From Jatrophihabitans endophyticus (GTDB lineage: Bacteria; Actinomycetota; Actinomycetes; Mycobacteriales; Jatrophihabitantaceae), in NCBI RefSeq assembly GCF_900129455.1, contig NZ_FQVU01000001.1, positions 620,001 through 684,000 on the forward strand: a stretch of DNA of 64,000 bases, given 5' to 3'. A program made the translations under genes and the position numbers. Numbering within the stretch: the stretch's first letter is position 1; every line of letters starts with the position of its first letter. This document shows, one piece after another, positions 42,566-53,490 of the stretch. The notes below the pieces were generated by a model. It worked only from the letters and a program-made list of their open reading frames with translations. It was not told the DNA's origin and did no database searches.

Positions 42566-44818
42566 TCACTCCTGGCCGGGGGTGGTCTTGGCGATGTTCA
42601 TGAGGAACTCGATGTTGGTCCGCGTCTTGCGCAGCCGGTCGAGCAGCAGCTCGATGGCCTGCTGCGACTCGAGCGCGTGCAGCACCCGACGCAGCTTGAT
42701 CGTGACCGCCAGCTCGTCGGGCGAGAGCAGGATCTCCTCCTTGCGGGTGGAGGACTGGTCGACGTCGACGGCCGGGAAGATGCGCTTGTCGGCGATCTTG
42801 CGGTCGAGCTTGAGTTCGGCGTTGCCGGTGCCCTTGTACTCCTCGAAGAAGACGTTGTCGCCGGCGGAACCGGTGTCGACGAGCGCGGTGGCGATGATGG
42901 TCAGCGAGCCGCCGTTCTCGATGTTGCGCGCGGCGCCCAGGAAGCGCTTGGGCTGGTACAGCGCGGTCGAGTCGACGCCGCCGGACAGGATGCGTCCGCT
43001 CGCCGGCGCGGCCAGGTTGTAGGCGCGGCCCAGCCGGGTGATCGAGTCGAGCAGGACGACGACGTCGTGACCCATCTCGACGAGCCGCTTCGCGCGCTCG
43101 ATCGAGAGCTCGGCCACCATGGTGTGGTCGTGCGGACGCCGGTCGAAGGTCGAGGCGATGACCTCGCCCTTCACCGAGCGCTGCATGTCGGTGACCTCTT
43201 CGGGCCGCTCGTCGATGAGCACCACCATGAGGTGGACCTCGGGGTTGTTGGTGGTGATCGCGTTGGCGATGGACTGCAGCACCATCGTCTTGCCCGCCTT
43301 GGGCGGCGAGACGATCAGCGCCCGCTGCCCCTTGCCGATCGGCATGACGAGGTCGATGACGCGGGTGGTGAGGATGTGCGGATCGGTCTCGAGCCGCAGT
43401 CGCTCCTGCGGGTAGAGCGGGGTCAGCTTGGTGAACTCGACGCGGTTGCGCACCGCGTCGGACTGGGTTCCGTTGACGGAGTCGACCCGCACCAGCGGGT
43501 TGTACTTCTCCTTGCGCTCACCGTCGCGGGGCTGCCGGACGGCACCGGTGACGGCGTCGCCGCGCCGCAGACCGTGCTTGCGCACGAGCGAGGTGGAGAC
43601 GAAGACGTCCTCGGGCGTGGCGAAGTAGCCGCCGACGCGGACGAACCAGGTGTTCTTCTCCTCGACGGCGTCCACGATGCCCGCGACCGGTACGAGGACG
43701 TCGTCGTCGGTGATCGTCGGCTCGGCCTCGCCGCCGGTGCCGCCCTGCCGGTCGCGGTTGCGGCCACGGCGGTCGCGGTAACGCCGCCCGCGGCGACGAC
43801 TCCCGTCGCCGTCGTCGTCGTCGCGGTTGTCGGTGCGGGTGTCGGTGCGGTTCTCGCCGCGGTTGTCGTTCCGGTTCTCGCCGCGGTTCTCGGTGCGGTT
43901 GTCGCCGCGGTTCCCGCCGCCCTGCCCGTCGTGGCCGGCCTGCTGCCTGCCCTGCTGGCCACGCTGCTGGTTGTCGCGCGGCTGCTGGTTGTCGCGCGGC
44001 TGCTGATTGTCGCGCGGCTGCTGGTTGTCGCGCGGCTGCTGGTTGTCGCGCGGCTGCTGATCGTCGCGGACGCGGTTCTGGTCACGACCCTGGTCTCGCT
44101 TGCGCGGGTCGCCGTCGTGCCGGTCACTGTCGTGCCGGTCGTTGTCGGCGCGGGAAGCACCGGCCCCTGCCTCGGACACGGCGTCGGCCGCCGCGGCGGG
44201 CTCGGCCTCGCCCCGCTGCCGGGTGCGCCGGCGCTCGCCGCCCCCGTCCTGGGGGCGGCCGTCGGCGGACCGGTCGTGCCGGTCGGCCGGCTCGCTGCCG
44301 GGCTGCGCGCTCGACGACGCCGGCGCGTCGGCGCCGGGAGCCGTGGCGGCGTTCGCGGGCGGTGCGGCCGGAGCGCTGCTGTCGGCCGCGACCGGGGCCT
44401 GGGCCGGCGCGGTGGCGCGGCGGCGACTGCGAGTCGGCGCGGCCGCGGCGCTCGAGGCGCTCGAGGCGTCCGACTCGGGCGCCGTGCTCGACTCGGGAGC
44501 GGCGCCCCCGGTCGAGCTGCCGCCGCCGCTGGAGCCGCTGGAGCCGCTGGAGCCGGAGCCGGTCGAGCCACCGGAACCGCCGTCCGTGGCGCCGCTACGG
44601 GCCGCCTGGATCGCGGCGACGAGGTCGCTCTTCTTCTTCTTGGTCGTGCTGAGGCCGAGGCTGCCGGCCAGCTGCTGCAGTTCGGGCAGCAGCATCGACG
44701 ACAGCGAGCCTCGCTTGGCCGCCGGGCGCGACGCGCCCGACCGGCCGGCAGCCGCGTCCGACGCGGACGAGTTCGACTCGTCGGCGCCGGGCAGGGTCTG
44801 CTGCTGGGTGTCGGTCAC
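42566..44818 (-). CDS. rho: Transcription termination factor Rho with long disordered insert
   Basis: 750 residues, far longer than E. coli Rho (419). The GTG at 44818 has GGAAGGA upstream. A SAP-like Rho_N domain ('LPELQQLAGSLGLSTTKKKKSDLVAAIQA', about 43-72) is followed by some 300 low-complexity residues. These are Ser/Gly/Ala-rich, then Arg/Asp/Asn/Gln-rich, including six hexapeptides of the RDNQQP type. The RNA-binding domain ('NTWFVRVGGYF') and RecA-like motor follow, with Walker A 'SPPKAGKTM' near 505 and 'GHDVVVLLDSITRLGRAYN'. Actinobacterial Rho insertions of this kind bind RNA and can aid condensate formation. It lies upstream of msiK and downstream of thrB. Confidence 0.95.
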   Translation of the reverse strand: MTDTQQQTLPGADESNSSASDAAAGRSGASRPAAKRGSLSSMLLPELQQLAGSLGLSTTKKKKSDLVAAIQAARSGATDGGSGGSTGSGSSGSSGSSGGGSSTGGAAPESSTAPESDASSASSAAAAPTRSRRRATAPAQAPVAADSSAPAAPPANAATAPGADAPASSSAQPGSEPADRHDRSADGRPQDGGGERRRTRQRGEAEPAAAADAVSEAGAGASRADNDRHDSDRHDGDPRKRDQGRDQNRVRDDQQPRDNQQPRDNQQPRDNQQPRDNQQPRDNQQRGQQGRQQAGHDGQGGGNRGDNRTENRGENRNDNRGENRTDTRTDNRDDDDGDGSRRRGRRYRDRRGRNRDRQGGTGGEAEPTITDDDVLVPVAGIVDAVEEKNTWFVRVGGYFATPEDVFVSTSLVRKHGLRRGDAVTGAVRQPRDGERKEKYNPLVRVDSVNGTQSDAVRNRVEFTKLTPLYPQERLRLETDPHILTTRVIDLVMPIGKGQRALIVSPPKAGKTMVLQSIANAITTNNPEVHLMVVLIDERPEEVTDMQRSVKGEVIASTFDRRPHDHTMVAELSIERAKRLVEMGHDVVVLLDSITRLGRAYNLAAPASGRILSGGVDSTALYQPKRFLGAARNIENGGSLTIIATALVDTGSAGDNVFFEEYKGTGNAELKLDRKIADKRIFPAVDVDQSSTRKEEILLSPDELAVTIKLRRVLHALESQQAIELLLDRLRKTRTNIEFLMNIAKTTPGQE
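43962..44069 (-). repeat. 18-bp coding tandem repeat in rho, six units
   Basis: Six consecutive 18-bp units of the form ggctgctggttgtcgcgc (with a few substitutions) encode RDNQQP-type hexapeptides in the disordered insert. The frame is kept by any change in number. Confidence 0.88.
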
Positions 44819-45162
44819 TGATTCGGATCCTTCCGAGGGTGGTCGGCGCGCCCGGGGAGCTTTCGCGGCGCAGGCGCAGCGCGACCGGTACGACGGAGCC
44901 AGGCCGGTTCCGGCCGGTTCCGAGATTCCCGGACCAGGCCCGGGAGTATGTGGCAACGTCAGGCTGACTCGAGATCTCGAACCGGGGGCGCCCGTGCGGG
45001 CAGCTGACCGGGCCGAGCCCGTACGAGGAGGCTGCCAGCCGGATGTTTCGTCGGCTCTGGCGCCTGACGCACCGAGCCTAGACGCTCGCCCTGACCCCAG
45101 CAACACCGGGGCGATCCGGCGTGTTCCGGTCCGGTCCGGGCGGTTCGCCGGCCGCTGCGCGC
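44819..45162 (-). promoter_or_regulatory. Non-coding gap upstream of rho
   Basis: 344 bp with no credible gene. A possible minus-strand promoter is TTGCTG (45103-45098), 17-bp spacer, TAGGCT (45080-45075), which would leave a leader of about 250 bases before the rho start. A 12-bp palindrome, TCGAGATCTCGA, is at 44969-44980. A long leader would suit the autogenous attenuation known for rho genes, but no specific structure proves it. Confidence 0.35.
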
Positions 45163-46077
45163 CTACCGGGGCGGGTCGAGGATCCGGGCGCCGGCGACGT
45201 CCACCGCCGGCGCGCTCACGGCCCAGCCGATGGGCGCGGCGCCGCGAACACGCTCGGCCTCGACCTCACCTCGAGCCAGGACCAGGACGGTCGGTCCGGC
45301 CCCGGAGACGACGGCGGGGTGGCCGAGCACCCGCAGATCGGCGACGAGCCGGAGCGCCTCGGGCATGGCGGGCTCGCGGTACGCCTGGTGCAGCCGGTCC
45401 GCCGTGGCGTCGAAGAGGGCCTGCGGCGTCCCGGTCAGCGCGGCGACCAGCAGCGCGGCACGGCCGGCCGTGAACGCGGCGTCGGCATGCGGCACCGTCG
45501 GGGGCAGCAGCCCCCGCGCCCGTTCGGTGGAGGCGGTGAACGGGGGGACGAGCACGACCGGCACCACGGCCGGGTCAAGGTCGCGCCGGACCGCGCGCGC
45601 CGCCCCGTCGACGGTCCAGGCGATGGTGAGGCCGCCCAGCAGGCAGGGGGCGACGTTGTCGGGATGGCCCTCGAACTCGCTGGCCAGCGCGAGCACGGCG
45701 GCGTCGTCCAGCCGCAGCCGGCCGTCGCGGACCAGACCCCGGGCGAGCAGGATCCCGGCGACGATCGCCGCGGCCGACGAGCCGAGCCCCCGCCCGTGCG
45801 GGATCCGGTTGCGACACTGCAGCGCGAGCCCCGGCGGCGTCTCGCCCAGCTCGGCGAACGCCGCCCGCATGGCCCGCAGCACGAGGTGCGTCTCGTCGCG
45901 GGCGACCTGCTCGCCGCCCTCGCCGTCGACCTGGATGTCCAGTCCGCCCTCGGTGACGCGCGCGGTGACCTCGTCGTGCAGCGCCAGCGCGAGCCCGAGC
46001 GCGTCGAAACCGGGGCCGAGGTTGGCGCTCGTGGCCGGGACACGAACGCGGACGGGAGCGTCGGCGGACACCGTCAC
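45163..46077 (-). CDS. thrB: Homoserine kinase
   Basis: 304 residues from the GTG at 46077, overlapping the thrC stop by 4 bp. GHMP kinase motifs: '[18 protein letters not shown]' at the N-terminus and '[16 protein letters not shown]' for ATP binding. It makes O-phosphohomoserine for ThrC. Last gene of the lysA-hom-thrC-thrB series; the gap to rho follows. Confidence 0.95.
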   Translation of the reverse strand: MTVSADAPVRVRVPATSANLGPGFDALGLALALHDEVTARVTEGGLDIQVDGEGGEQVARDETHLVLRAMRAAFAELGETPPGLALQCRNRIPHGRGLGSSAAAIVAGILLARGLVRDGRLRLDDAAVLALASEFEGHPDNVAPCLLGGLTIAWTVDGAARAVRRDLDPAVVPVVLVPPFTASTERARGLLPPTVPHADAAFTAGRAALLVAALTGTPQALFDATADRLHQAYREPAMPEALRLVADLRVLGHPAVVSGAGPTVLVLARGEVEAERVRGAAPIGWAVSAPAVDVAGARILDPPR

Positions 46078-47135
46078 GCGAGGCCGAGCGACACCGCGGC
46101 CGCGTGACCGTCGACCGGCACCGTAATCGGCTTGGGAGCCCCGGAGATGGCCCAGTCGGGATCCTTCAGGCCGTTGCCCGTGACCGTGCACACCACCCGC
46201 GAGCCGCGCGGCAGCCGGCCGTCGGCGACGGTCATGAGCAGCCCGGCGACGCTGGCGGCCGACGCCGGTTCGACGAAGACCGCCTCGCTGCGGGCGATCA
46301 GCCGGTACGCCTCGAGGATCTGCTTGTCGGTGACGGCGTCGATCAGCCCACCGGACTCGTCGCGCGCCGCCTCGGCCCGCGACCACGACGCCGGGTTGCC
46401 GATGCGGATCGCGGTGGCGATCGTGGTCGGCCGCGCGACCGGCGCGCCCATGACGATCGGCGCGGCGCCCGCGGCCTGGAACCCGAACATCCGCGGCGCG
46501 GCATCGACCACGCCGGTGTCGGCGTACTCGCGGTACCCGAGCCAGTACGCCGTGATGTTGCCGGCGTTGCCCACCGGGATGCAGTGGACGTCGGGTGCGC
46601 CGCCGAGCACGTCGCAGATCTCGAACGACGCCGTCTTCTGCCCCTGGATGCGGTAGGCGTTGACGGAGTTGACGAGCGAGACCGGGTAGTCGACGGCGAG
46701 CTTCTGCGCGAGCTCGAGGCAGTCGTCGAAGTTGCCGTCGACCTGCAGCAGCTTGGCGCCGTGCACGAGCGCCTGCGCCAGCTTGCCGAGGGCGATCTTG
46801 CCCGACGGGACGAGCACGGCACACGTCATGCCGGCCCGGACGGCGTACGCGGCGGCACTGGCCGACGTGTTGCCGGTGGACGCGCAGATGACCGCCTGGG
46901 CGCCCTCCTCGGCCGCCTTGGAGATCGCCATCGTCATGCCGCGGTCCTTGAAGGAGCCGGTCGGATTCGCACCCTCGACCTTGAGGTACACCTCGCACCC
47001 GGTCTGCTCGGACAGCGCCCGCGCCGGGACGAGCGGAGTGTTGCCCTCGAAGAGCGTGACGACCGGCGTCGTCGCCGAGACCGGCAGCCGGTCGCGGTAG
47101 GCCTCGATGAGACCGGGCCACTGCGTGAGCGTCAC
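46074..47135 (-). CDS. thrC: Threonine synthase
   Basis: 353 residues, PLP enzyme of fold type II. The PLP lysine is Lys63 in '[16 protein letters not shown]'. '[13 protein letters not shown]' and '[12 protein letters not shown]' bind the phosphates. The length matches the shorter actinobacterial class. It is 4 bp downstream of hom. Confidence 0.95.
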   Translation of the reverse strand: MTLTQWPGLIEAYRDRLPVSATTPVVTLFEGNTPLVPARALSEQTGCEVYLKVEGANPTGSFKDRGMTMAISKAAEEGAQAVICASTGNTSASAAAYAVRAGMTCAVLVPSGKIALGKLAQALVHGAKLLQVDGNFDDCLELAQKLAVDYPVSLVNSVNAYRIQGQKTASFEICDVLGGAPDVHCIPVGNAGNITAYWLGYREYADTGVVDAAPRMFGFQAAGAAPIVMGAPVARPTTIATAIRIGNPASWSRAEAARDESGGLIDAVTDKQILEAYRLIARSEAVFVEPASAASVAGLLMTVADGRLPRGSRVVCTVTGNGLKDPDWAISGAPKPITVPVDGHAAAVSLGLA

Positions 47136-47139
47136 GACG

Positions 47140-48450
47140 TCACTCCCCTGTCATTCCTTCGACCCGCATGACGCTGGCGGCGCGGCCGACGAGCGACATC
47201 GCGGCCAGCTTCTCGACGGTGCGACCGAGCGCGGCGTCGGTGGCGGCGTGCGTCACGAGCACCAGGGTCGCGGCGTCGCCCCGTCCCTCCTGACGGACGG
47301 TCTGGATGCTCACGCCCTCCTCGGCGAACGCGTTCGCGACCCCGGCGAGCACACCGGGCTGGTCGGCGACGTCGAGTGCCACGTGGTAGCGCGTCGTGAC
47401 CTCGCCCATGGACCGGATGGGCAGCGCGGCGTAGGCGCTCTCGCCGGCGCCGCGGCTGCCGCTGACGCGATTGCGCGCCACCGCGACGAGGTCGCCGAGC
47501 ACCGCGCTCGCCGTCGGCGCCCCACCGGCGCCGCGGCCGTAGAACATCAACGAGCCGGCGGCCTCGGCCTCGACGAAGACCGCGTTGAACGCGTCGCCGA
47601 CGCCGGCGAGCGGGTGCCTGCGTGGGATCATCGCCGGGTGCGCGCGCACCGACACCGACTCGGTGCCGTCCGCGACGGTGGTGCGCTCGCAGATGGCGAG
47701 CAGCTTCACCGTGCAGTCCATCGCCTGCGCGCTGGCGACGTCGGCGGCGGTGACCTCGCCGATGCCCTCGCGGTGGACGTCGGACATCGTGACGCGGGTG
47801 TGGAACGCGAGCCCTGCGAGGATCGCCGCCTTGGCCGCGGCGTCGTACCCGTCGACGTCGGCGGTGGGGTCGGCCTCGGCGTACCCCAGCGAGGTGGCCT
47901 CGGCGAGGGCCTCGTCGAAACCGGCGCCGGTGGCGTCCATCCGCGACAGGATGAAGTTCGTGGTGCCGTTCACGATGCCCATCACCCGGGTGATGCGGTC
48001 GCCGGCGAGCGACTCGCGCAGCGGGCGCAGCAGCGGGATCGCGCCGGCCACCGCGGCCTCGTAGTACAGGTCGACGCCGTTGCGGGTGGCCGCGTCGTGC
48101 AGCGTCGCGCCGTCGTCGGCGAGCAGCGCCTTGTTGGCACTGACCACGCTCTTGCCCGACTCCAGCGCGGCGAGCAGCAGGCTGCGGACCGGCTCGATGC
48201 CGCCGACGACCTCGACCACGACGTCGACGTCGTCGCGACGCACGAGGGCCTCGGCGTCGGTGGTGAGCAGCTCGGCGGGGACCTCGGGATGGCGGGCCGG
48301 CCGACGCACGGCGACCCCGGCGAGCTCCAGCCGCGCGCCGACGCGCTGGGCCAGCTCGTCGGCCTGCTCGGCCAGCAGCCGGACGACCTCGGACCCGACG
48401 ACGCCGCACCCGAGCAGCGCGACCTTGAGCACGCCGTCCGTCGTCGTCAT
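47140..48450 (-). CDS. hom: Homoserine dehydrogenase
   Basis: 436 residues: NAD(P)-binding domain with G14-C-G16-V-V-G19, a catalytic domain with '[16 protein letters not shown]' and '[10 protein letters not shown]', and a C-terminal ACT domain ('[29 protein letters not shown]') that usually binds threonine for feedback inhibition. It overlaps lysA by 4 bp (ATGA). Confidence 0.96.
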   Translation of the reverse strand: MTTTDGVLKVALLGCGVVGSEVVRLLAEQADELAQRVGARLELAGVAVRRPARHPEVPAELLTTDAEALVRRDDVDVVVEVVGGIEPVRSLLLAALESGKSVVSANKALLADDGATLHDAATRNGVDLYYEAAVAGAIPLLRPLRESLAGDRITRVMGIVNGTTNFILSRMDATGAGFDEALAEATSLGYAEADPTADVDGYDAAAKAAILAGLAFHTRVTMSDVHREGIGEVTAADVASAQAMDCTVKLLAICERTTVADGTESVSVRAHPAMIPRRHPLAGVGDAFNAVFVEAEAAGSLMFYGRGAGGAPTASAVLGDLVAVARNRVSGSRGAGESAYAALPIRSMGEVTTRYHVALDVADQPGVLAGVANAFAEEGVSIQTVRQEGRGDAATLVLVTHAATDAALGRTVEKLAAMSLVGRAASVMRVEGMTGE

Positions 48451-49853
48451 CGCGCCACCCCGGTGTCGAGCCGCAGCAGGTCGTCCTCGGTCTCCCGGCG
48501 CACCAGGACCTGCGAACGGCCCTGGTCGACGCCGACGACCGGGGGCCGCGGCACGTGGTTGTAGTTGCTGGCCATGCTGCGGCAGTACGCGCCCGTGGCG
48601 GCCACCGCCACGAGGTCGCCGGGTCGCACGTCGCCGGGCAGCCAGGCGTCGCGGACGACGACGTCACCGCTCTCGCAGTGCTTGCCGACGACCCGGGTCA
48701 GCGCCGGCGGCGCGGCCGACGCGCGGTTGGCGAGCACGCAGGTGTAGTGCGCGTCGTAGAGGGCGGTACGGATGTTGTCGCTCATCCCGCCGTCGACCGA
48801 GACGTAGCGGCGGCGCTGACCGCCGTCGAGCGTCACGTCCTTGACCGTGCCCACCTCGTACACGGTGACGCCGCTGGGCCCGATGATCGCCCGCCCGGGC
48901 TCGACCGACAGCGTCGGCAGCCGCAGCCCGACCGACGCGCACTCGATCTCGACGATGCCGCTGAGCCGTTCCAGGGTCTGCTTCGGGGTCTCCGGGTCGT
49001 CGCCGGGGACGTAGGCGATGCCCAGGCCGCCGCCGAGGTTGATCTCCTCCACCTGGACGCCGTGCACGTCGCGGATGGTGGCGGCGAAGCTGATGACGCG
49101 GTGCGCCGCGACCTCGAAACCGGCCGTCTCGAAGATCTGCGAGCCGATGTGGGAGTGCAGCCCACCGAAGTGGAGCACGTCGGAGGCGATGACCGCGGCG
49201 ACCGCCCGCGCGGCGGAGCCGTCGCGCAGCGAGAAGCCGAACTTCTGATCCTCGTGGGCGGTGGCGATGAACTCGTGCGTGTGCGCCTCGACGCCGACGG
49301 TGACGCGGACGAGCACCCGCTGCGTCACGCCTGCCGTGGCCGCGATCGCGATCAGCCGGTGGATCTCGTCGAAGGAGTCGACGATGACGTGGCCGACTCC
49401 GGCCTCGACGGCTCGACCCAGCTCGGCGCTCGACTTGTTGTTGCCGTGCAGGGCGATGCGCTCGGCCGGGAAGCCCGCGGCCAGGGCGACGGCAAGCTCG
49501 CCGCCGGTACAGACGTCGAGGCCGAGGCCCTCCTCGTCGACCCAGCGCGCCACCGCCGTGCACAGGAAGGCCTTGCCCGCGTAGTAGACGTCGATGCCCG
49601 GGAAGGCCTGCGTGTACGAGCGGGCGCGGGCACGCACGTCGGCCTCGTCGAGGAAGAGCGCCGGCGTGCCGTGCTCGAGCACGAGCGCGCTCACCGGTGC
49701 GCCGCCGAGGTGCAGCTCGCCGCCGACGCGGGTCGCCGACTCCGGCCAGATCGCCGGGTCGAGCGCGTTGACGTCACCGGGCTGCGAGCCGTGCGGCGCG
49801 TCGGGCAGCACGTCGCCGTGCCGGGGACCGGCAGGGTGCGCGTTCCTGCTCAT
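48447..49853 (-). CDS. lysA: Diaminopimelate decarboxylase
   Basis: 468 residues, fold type III PLP enzyme. The PLP lysine is Lys94 in '[14 protein letters not shown]'; 'LHGNNKS' and 'HSHIGSQIF' follow. 'GKHCESGD' supplies the catalytic Cys of the partner site. It converts meso-diaminopimelate to lysine. The ATG at 49853 lies 16 bp after argS. The gene order argS-lysA-hom-thrC-thrB-rho is the usual actinobacterial arrangement. Confidence 0.96.
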   Translation of the reverse strand: MSRNAHPAGPRHGDVLPDAPHGSQPGDVNALDPAIWPESATRVGGELHLGGAPVSALVLEHGTPALFLDEADVRARARSYTQAFPGIDVYYAGKAFLCTAVARWVDEEGLGLDVCTGGELAVALAAGFPAERIALHGNNKSSAELGRAVEAGVGHVIVDSFDEIHRLIAIAATAGVTQRVLVRVTVGVEAHTHEFIATAHEDQKFGFSLRDGSAARAVAAVIASDVLHFGGLHSHIGSQIFETAGFEVAAHRVISFAATIRDVHGVQVEEINLGGGLGIAYVPGDDPETPKQTLERLSGIVEIECASVGLRLPTLSVEPGRAIIGPSGVTVYEVGTVKDVTLDGGQRRRYVSVDGGMSDNIRTALYDAHYTCVLANRASAAPPALTRVVGKHCESGDVVVRDAWLPGDVRPGDLVAVAATGAYCRSMASNYNHVPRPPVVGVDQGRSQVLVRRETEDDLLRLDTGVAR

Positions 49854-49869
49854 GCGTCCACCACCGCCG

Positions 49870-51528
49870 TCACATCCGCTCCGGGGCGCCGACCCCGAGC
49901 AGCCCCAGCCCGTTGGCGAGCACGGTCGCCGCCGCCTCGTTGAGCCAGGCGCGGGTGCGGTTGCCGGGGGTGATCTCGGCGTCGCCCTTCGGCGTCACCC
50001 GACACTCGTCGGTGTCGTACCAGCGGTGGTACACGCCGGCGAGGTTCTCGAGATAGTGCGCGACCCGGTGCGGGGCGCGCAGCTCGGCGGCCTTGGTGAC
50101 CGCGCGCGGGAACTCGCCCAGCGCCGTCAGCAACGCGGCGTCCGCGGCGTGGTCGAGCGTGTCGGGCTCGAACACGTCCAGGCCGATCCCGTACGACGCG
50201 GCGTTCCGCGCGACGTTGCGGGTGCGGGCGTGCGCGTACTGCACGTAGTAGACGGGGTTGTCGTTGGTGCGCTTGGCCCAGGCGTCGAGGTCGAGGTCGA
50301 TCGACTGGTCGACCGAGTAGCGCACCAGGGCGTAACGGGCCGCGTCGGGCCCGACCGCGTCGACCAGGTCGGCGAGCACGATCGTCGTCCCGGCCCGCTT
50401 GCTCATCTTCAGCGGCTGCCCGTCCTTGACCAGGTTGACGAGCTGGCCGATGAGGATCTCGAGCGTCTGGTCCGGGTCGTCGCCGAAGCAGGTGGCCATC
50501 GCCCGCAGCCGACCGATGTAGCCGTGGTGATCGGCGCCGAGCATGATCACGACCTTGTCGAAGCCGCGGTCCCGCTTGTCCAGGTAGTAGGCGACGTCAC
50601 CGGCGAAGTACGTCCACTCGCCGTCGCTGCGGACGAGGACGCGGTCCTTGTCGTCGCCGTGGTCGGTCGTGCGCAGCCAGGTGGCGCCGTCCTGCTCGTA
50701 GACGTTGCCCTGTTCGCGCAGCCGGTCCACCGCGAGCTGCAGACCGCCGCGGGCGTGCAGGTCACGCTCGTTGAAGTAGACGTCGAAGTCGACGCCGAAG
50801 CCGGCCAGCGACGACTTGATCTCCGCGAACATGCGCTCGACGCCGTCGCGGCGGAACACCTCGGTCTGCTCGTCCGGCGGCAGGTCGAGCACGCCGGGGT
50901 TCGCGGCGGCGACGTCGGCGGCGATCTCGTCGATGTACGCCCCCGCGTAGCCGTCCTCGGGGACGGGCCGACCGTTCGCCACCTCCCGCAGCGTGCGGGC
51001 GAATCGCTCGATCTGGCTGCCGGCGTCGTTGAAGTAGTACTCCCGCGCCACGCTGGCGCCGGCGGCCTGCAGCACCCGCGCGAGCGCGTCGCCCACCGCG
51101 GCCCACCGGACGGCGCCGATGTGGATCGGCCCGGTGGGGTTCGCCGAGACGAACTCGAGGTTGAGGTGCTGTCCCGCGAATTCGGTGCTCGCGCCGTACC
51201 CGGCACCGGCGCCCACGATCTGCCGGGCGAGCTCGCCGAGCGCGTCGGCGGCCAGCGTGAGGTTGAGGAAGCCAGGACCCGCGACGTCGACCTTCGCGAT
51301 GCCCTCCACGTCGCGCAGCCGGGCGGCCAGTACGTCGGCGACCTCGCGCGGCGGCCGGCCGGCCGGCTTGGCGAGGCGCAGGGCCACGTTGGTGGCGTAG
51401 TCGCCGTGCTCGGGGTTCTTCGGACGCTCGATCACGACCTCGTCGGGGACGGTGCCGGCGAGTTCGCCCGCCTCCACGGCGGCGGTCACCGCGGCGCGCA
51501 CGGCCGCGGCGAGGTCGGCTGGGGTCAC
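49870..51528 (-). CDS. argS: Arginyl-tRNA synthetase
   Basis: 552 residues, class I synthetase. The HIGH-equivalent motif is '[18 protein letters not shown]' (the last His is Ala, as is common in actinobacterial ArgRS). The KMSKS-equivalent is '[11 protein letters not shown]'. An N-terminal tRNA-binding domain (about 1-110) and a C-terminal anticodon-binding domain flank the core. The GTG at 51528 has TAGGAT exactly 6 bp upstream and no ribosome-binding site, so a leaderless message is likely. It heads the amino-acid operon. Confidence 0.96.
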   Translation of the reverse strand: MTPADLAAAVRAAVTAAVEAGELAGTVPDEVVIERPKNPEHGDYATNVALRLAKPAGRPPREVADVLAARLRDVEGIAKVDVAGPGFLNLTLAADALGELARQIVGAGAGYGASTEFAGQHLNLEFVSANPTGPIHIGAVRWAAVGDALARVLQAAGASVAREYYFNDAGSQIERFARTLREVANGRPVPEDGYAGAYIDEIAADVAAANPGVLDLPPDEQTEVFRRDGVERMFAEIKSSLAGFGVDFDVYFNERDLHARGGLQLAVDRLREQGNVYEQDGATWLRTTDHGDDKDRVLVRSDGEWTYFAGDVAYYLDKRDRGFDKVVIMLGADHHGYIGRLRAMATCFGDDPDQTLEILIGQLVNLVKDGQPLKMSKRAGTTIVLADLVDAVGPDAARYALVRYSVDQSIDLDLDAWAKRTNDNPVYYVQYAHARTRNVARNAASYGIGLDVFEPDTLDHAADAALLTALGEFPRAVTKAAELRAPHRVAHYLENLAGVYHRWYDTDECRVTPKGDAEITPGNRTRAWLNEAAATVLANGLGLLGVGAPERM

Positions 51529-51789
51529 CGGACAATCCTAGGGTGGCCGGGCTCGTCGTTTCGCACCGCGTGGCACGCCCGTGTCGGCGCGGACACCGGG
51601 TCGAAGGTCACGGGACGTCCCCGGCCGAAGGTCCGTACCCGGCGCCCGGCCCCCGCCCGTAGCGTCGGCCGCGGGTTGATCACGCTGAAGCGCGACTGTG
51701 CGCACCGCATGCTCATCAGGCAGCGACCTACACTGAGCGGCCGGTGCCGCCCTCACAGGGCGCTGACGCGATGACGAGAAGGCAGGCTC

Positions 51790-52650
51790 ATGGCCCAGCG
51801 CAAGTCCACCCCCTCGGGCAAGTCCGGACGCGGCAGCGGGGCGTCGCGCCCCGGGGGCAAGCCGGGGACCAAGCCGGCGGGCAAGACCGCGGGGCGCTCG
51901 TCGAGCGCGACCCGCACCACGGCACCGGTCGGCCGGCCACCGGCCCGCAAGAAGCCGAAGTCGATCGTCAACCAGAAGCAGACGCCGTGGGGGCTGATCG
52001 CCACTACCGCCGCGGTCGTCGTCTTCGCCGCCGCGGTCATCATCGTCGTCATCGCCACCCGGCCGTCGGACTCCGGCTCCGGGGACACCGACACCGCGTC
52101 GAAGGGCGGCCAGACGGTCAAGTCCTCCGACCCGTACCGCCGCGCCGAGCTGCCGGCCGCCGCCGCGATCAAGGGCGTCGTGTACCGCGTCCAGGCCGAG
52201 CACACCCACACCGACGGCACCGTCAAGTACGACACCACTCCCCCGACCGGCGGCAAGCACAACCAGTACTGGGCCGACTGCTCGGGCACCGTCTACTCCA
52301 AGGCGATCGCCAACGAGAACGCCGTGCACATGCTCGAGCACGGCGCCATCTGGGTCACCTACAACGCCGACAAGGTCAAGGGTGCGCAGCTGACCAAGCT
52401 GAAGTCCTACGTCTCGGGCGTCGACCGGATCGCGATGTCGCCCTACCCGGGGCTCGACTCGGCGATCTCGCTGCAGGCGTGGGGCTACCAGCTGAAGGTC
52501 TCGAGCGCCTCGGATCCCCGCATCGCCAAGTTCATCTCCGTACTCAAGAACAACAAGAGCACCACGCCCGAGTACGGCGTCTCCTGCTCGAACCCCGACT
52601 TCAAGGAGAAGCCGAGCACGTTCGGGCACCCCACCGACCCATTGAGCTGA
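51790..52650 (+). CDS. DUF3105 family membrane-anchored protein
   Basis: 286 residues. A basic, Gly/Ser/Pro-rich cytoplasmic N-terminus (1-65) is followed by one membrane helix (about 67-88). The extracytoplasmic domain has the DUF3105 pattern: 'TTPPTGGKHNQYWADCSGTVYS' and 'NAVHMLEHGAIWVTYNAD', with conserved His and Cys residues that may bind a metal. AGAAGG precedes the ATG. The next gene, a DUF305 protein, starts 4 bp after its stop and is probably co-translated. Function unknown; pairing with DUF305 is common in actinobacteria. Confidence 0.85.
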   Translation: MAQRKSTPSGKSGRGSGASRPGGKPGTKPAGKTAGRSSSATRTTAPVGRPPARKKPKSIVNQKQTPWGLIATTAAVVVFAAAVIIVVIATRPSDSGSGDTDTASKGGQTVKSSDPYRRAELPAAAAIKGVVYRVQAEHTHTDGTVKYDTTPPTGGKHNQYWADCSGTVYSKAIANENAVHMLEHGAIWVTYNADKVKGAQLTKLKSYVSGVDRIAMSPYPGLDSAISLQAWGYQLKVSSASDPRIAKFISVLKNNKSTTPEYGVSCSNPDFKEKPSTFGHPTDPLS

Positions 52651-52654
52651 TCCC

Positions 52655-53323
52655 ATGAGCGAGACCGCCCCCGCCCCCGCGACGCCCACCCGGCTGCGCA
52701 CCGTCCTGATCGTCGTCATCGCGATCGCCGCCCTGGTGATCGCCGCCGGCGGCGGCTGGCTGCTGCGAGGCGGCGACGACGACGACAATGCAAAGGCCAC
52801 CGGGCCGACGGCGGTCGACCTCGGATTCACCCAGGACATGATCACGCACCACGTCCAGGCCGTGACCATGGCCGGCGTCGAGCGTGACCGCACCGCCAGC
52901 AAGTCGCTGCACAGCCTCGCCTTCGACATCGAGACGAGCCAGCAGTTCCAAGTGGGCGAGATGTCCGGGTGGCTGGACGGCTGGGACGAGGGCCGCAACA
53001 ACGCGCACCCCATGGCGTGGATGGGTCACGAACACATGGTCATGAGCGCCAGCGGCCTCATGCCGGGCATGGCCACCCCGGCCCAGCTCGACAAGCTCGT
53101 CCGCGTCAGGGGCACCGAGCTCGACAAGCTCTTCCTGCAGCTGATGATCCGCCATCACCAGGGTGCGCTGCCGATGGCGCGCTACGCGCTGGCGCACGGC
53201 AACTCCGGTTACGTCCGCGACCTCGCGCAGTCGGTCATCAGCTCGCAGTCGACCGAGATCGTGCAGATGGAGCAGCAGCTGCGGGCGCTCGGCGGCCGGC
53301 CGCTCCCCCCGCCGCAGTCGTGA
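52655..53323 (+). CDS. DUF305 family membrane-anchored protein
   Basis: 222 residues. One membrane helix (about 15-37) precedes two ferritin-like half-repeats, each with an HH motif: 'MITHHVQAVTMA' near 62 and 'MIRHHQGALPMARYA' near 165. 'GWLDGWDEGRNNAHPMAWMGHEHM' is Met/His-rich. DUF305 proteins such as cyanobacterial CopM bind copper or silver, so a periplasmic-side metal-handling role is plausible. It is linked to the DUF3105 gene. Confidence 0.85.
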   Translation: MSETAPAPATPTRLRTVLIVVIAIAALVIAAGGGWLLRGGDDDDNAKATGPTAVDLGFTQDMITHHVQAVTMAGVERDRTASKSLHSLAFDIETSQQFQVGEMSGWLDGWDEGRNNAHPMAWMGHEHMVMSASGLMPGMATPAQLDKLVRVRGTELDKLFLQLMIRHHQGALPMARYALAHGNSGYVRDLAQSVISSQSTEIVQMEQQLRALGGRPLPPPQS

Positions 53324-53389
53324 GCGACCGGCCGGTCAGCGGCGTATCCGCGCGCTGATAGGCTGATCCGGCTCGCTCGCGAGCAGTCG

Positions 53390-53464
53390 GCCCCCGTAGC
53401 TCAGGGGATAGAGCACCGCCCTCCGGAGGCGGGAGCGCAGGTTCGAATCCTGCCGGGGGCACCA
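53390..53464 (+). tRNA. tRNA-Arg (anticodon CCG), CCA encoded
   Basis: 75 bases with a full cloverleaf. Acceptor stem GCCCCCG pairs with CGGGGGC (53454-53460), discriminator A, then CCA. D-stem GCTC/GAGC; anticodon stem CCGCC/GGCGG with loop CTCCGGA and anticodon CCG at 53423-53425; T-arm GCAGG-TTCGAAT-CCTGC. It reads CGG codons, frequent in this GC-rich genome. Confidence 0.97.
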
Positions 53465-53469
53465 CGTGA

Positions 53470-53490
53470 AGGGCCCGCACTGCCGGCCCT
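53470..53490 (+). terminator. Possible terminator after tRNA-Arg
   Basis: AGGGCC (53470-53475) pairs with GGCCCT (53485-53490), 9-base loop, 5 bp beyond the CCA end. Confidence 0.35.

Noticed and set aside
43962-44069. Regular short repeats resembling a CRISPR array
   Set aside because: Units are contiguous with no unique spacers and encode an in-frame hexapeptide of Rho. The repeats at 9203-9298 and 31152-31196 are coding too.
51541-51789. Promoter TACACT (51729-51734) for the DUF3105 gene
   Set aside because: The -10-like element has no acceptable -35 at 16-19 bp, so I did not list it as a feature.
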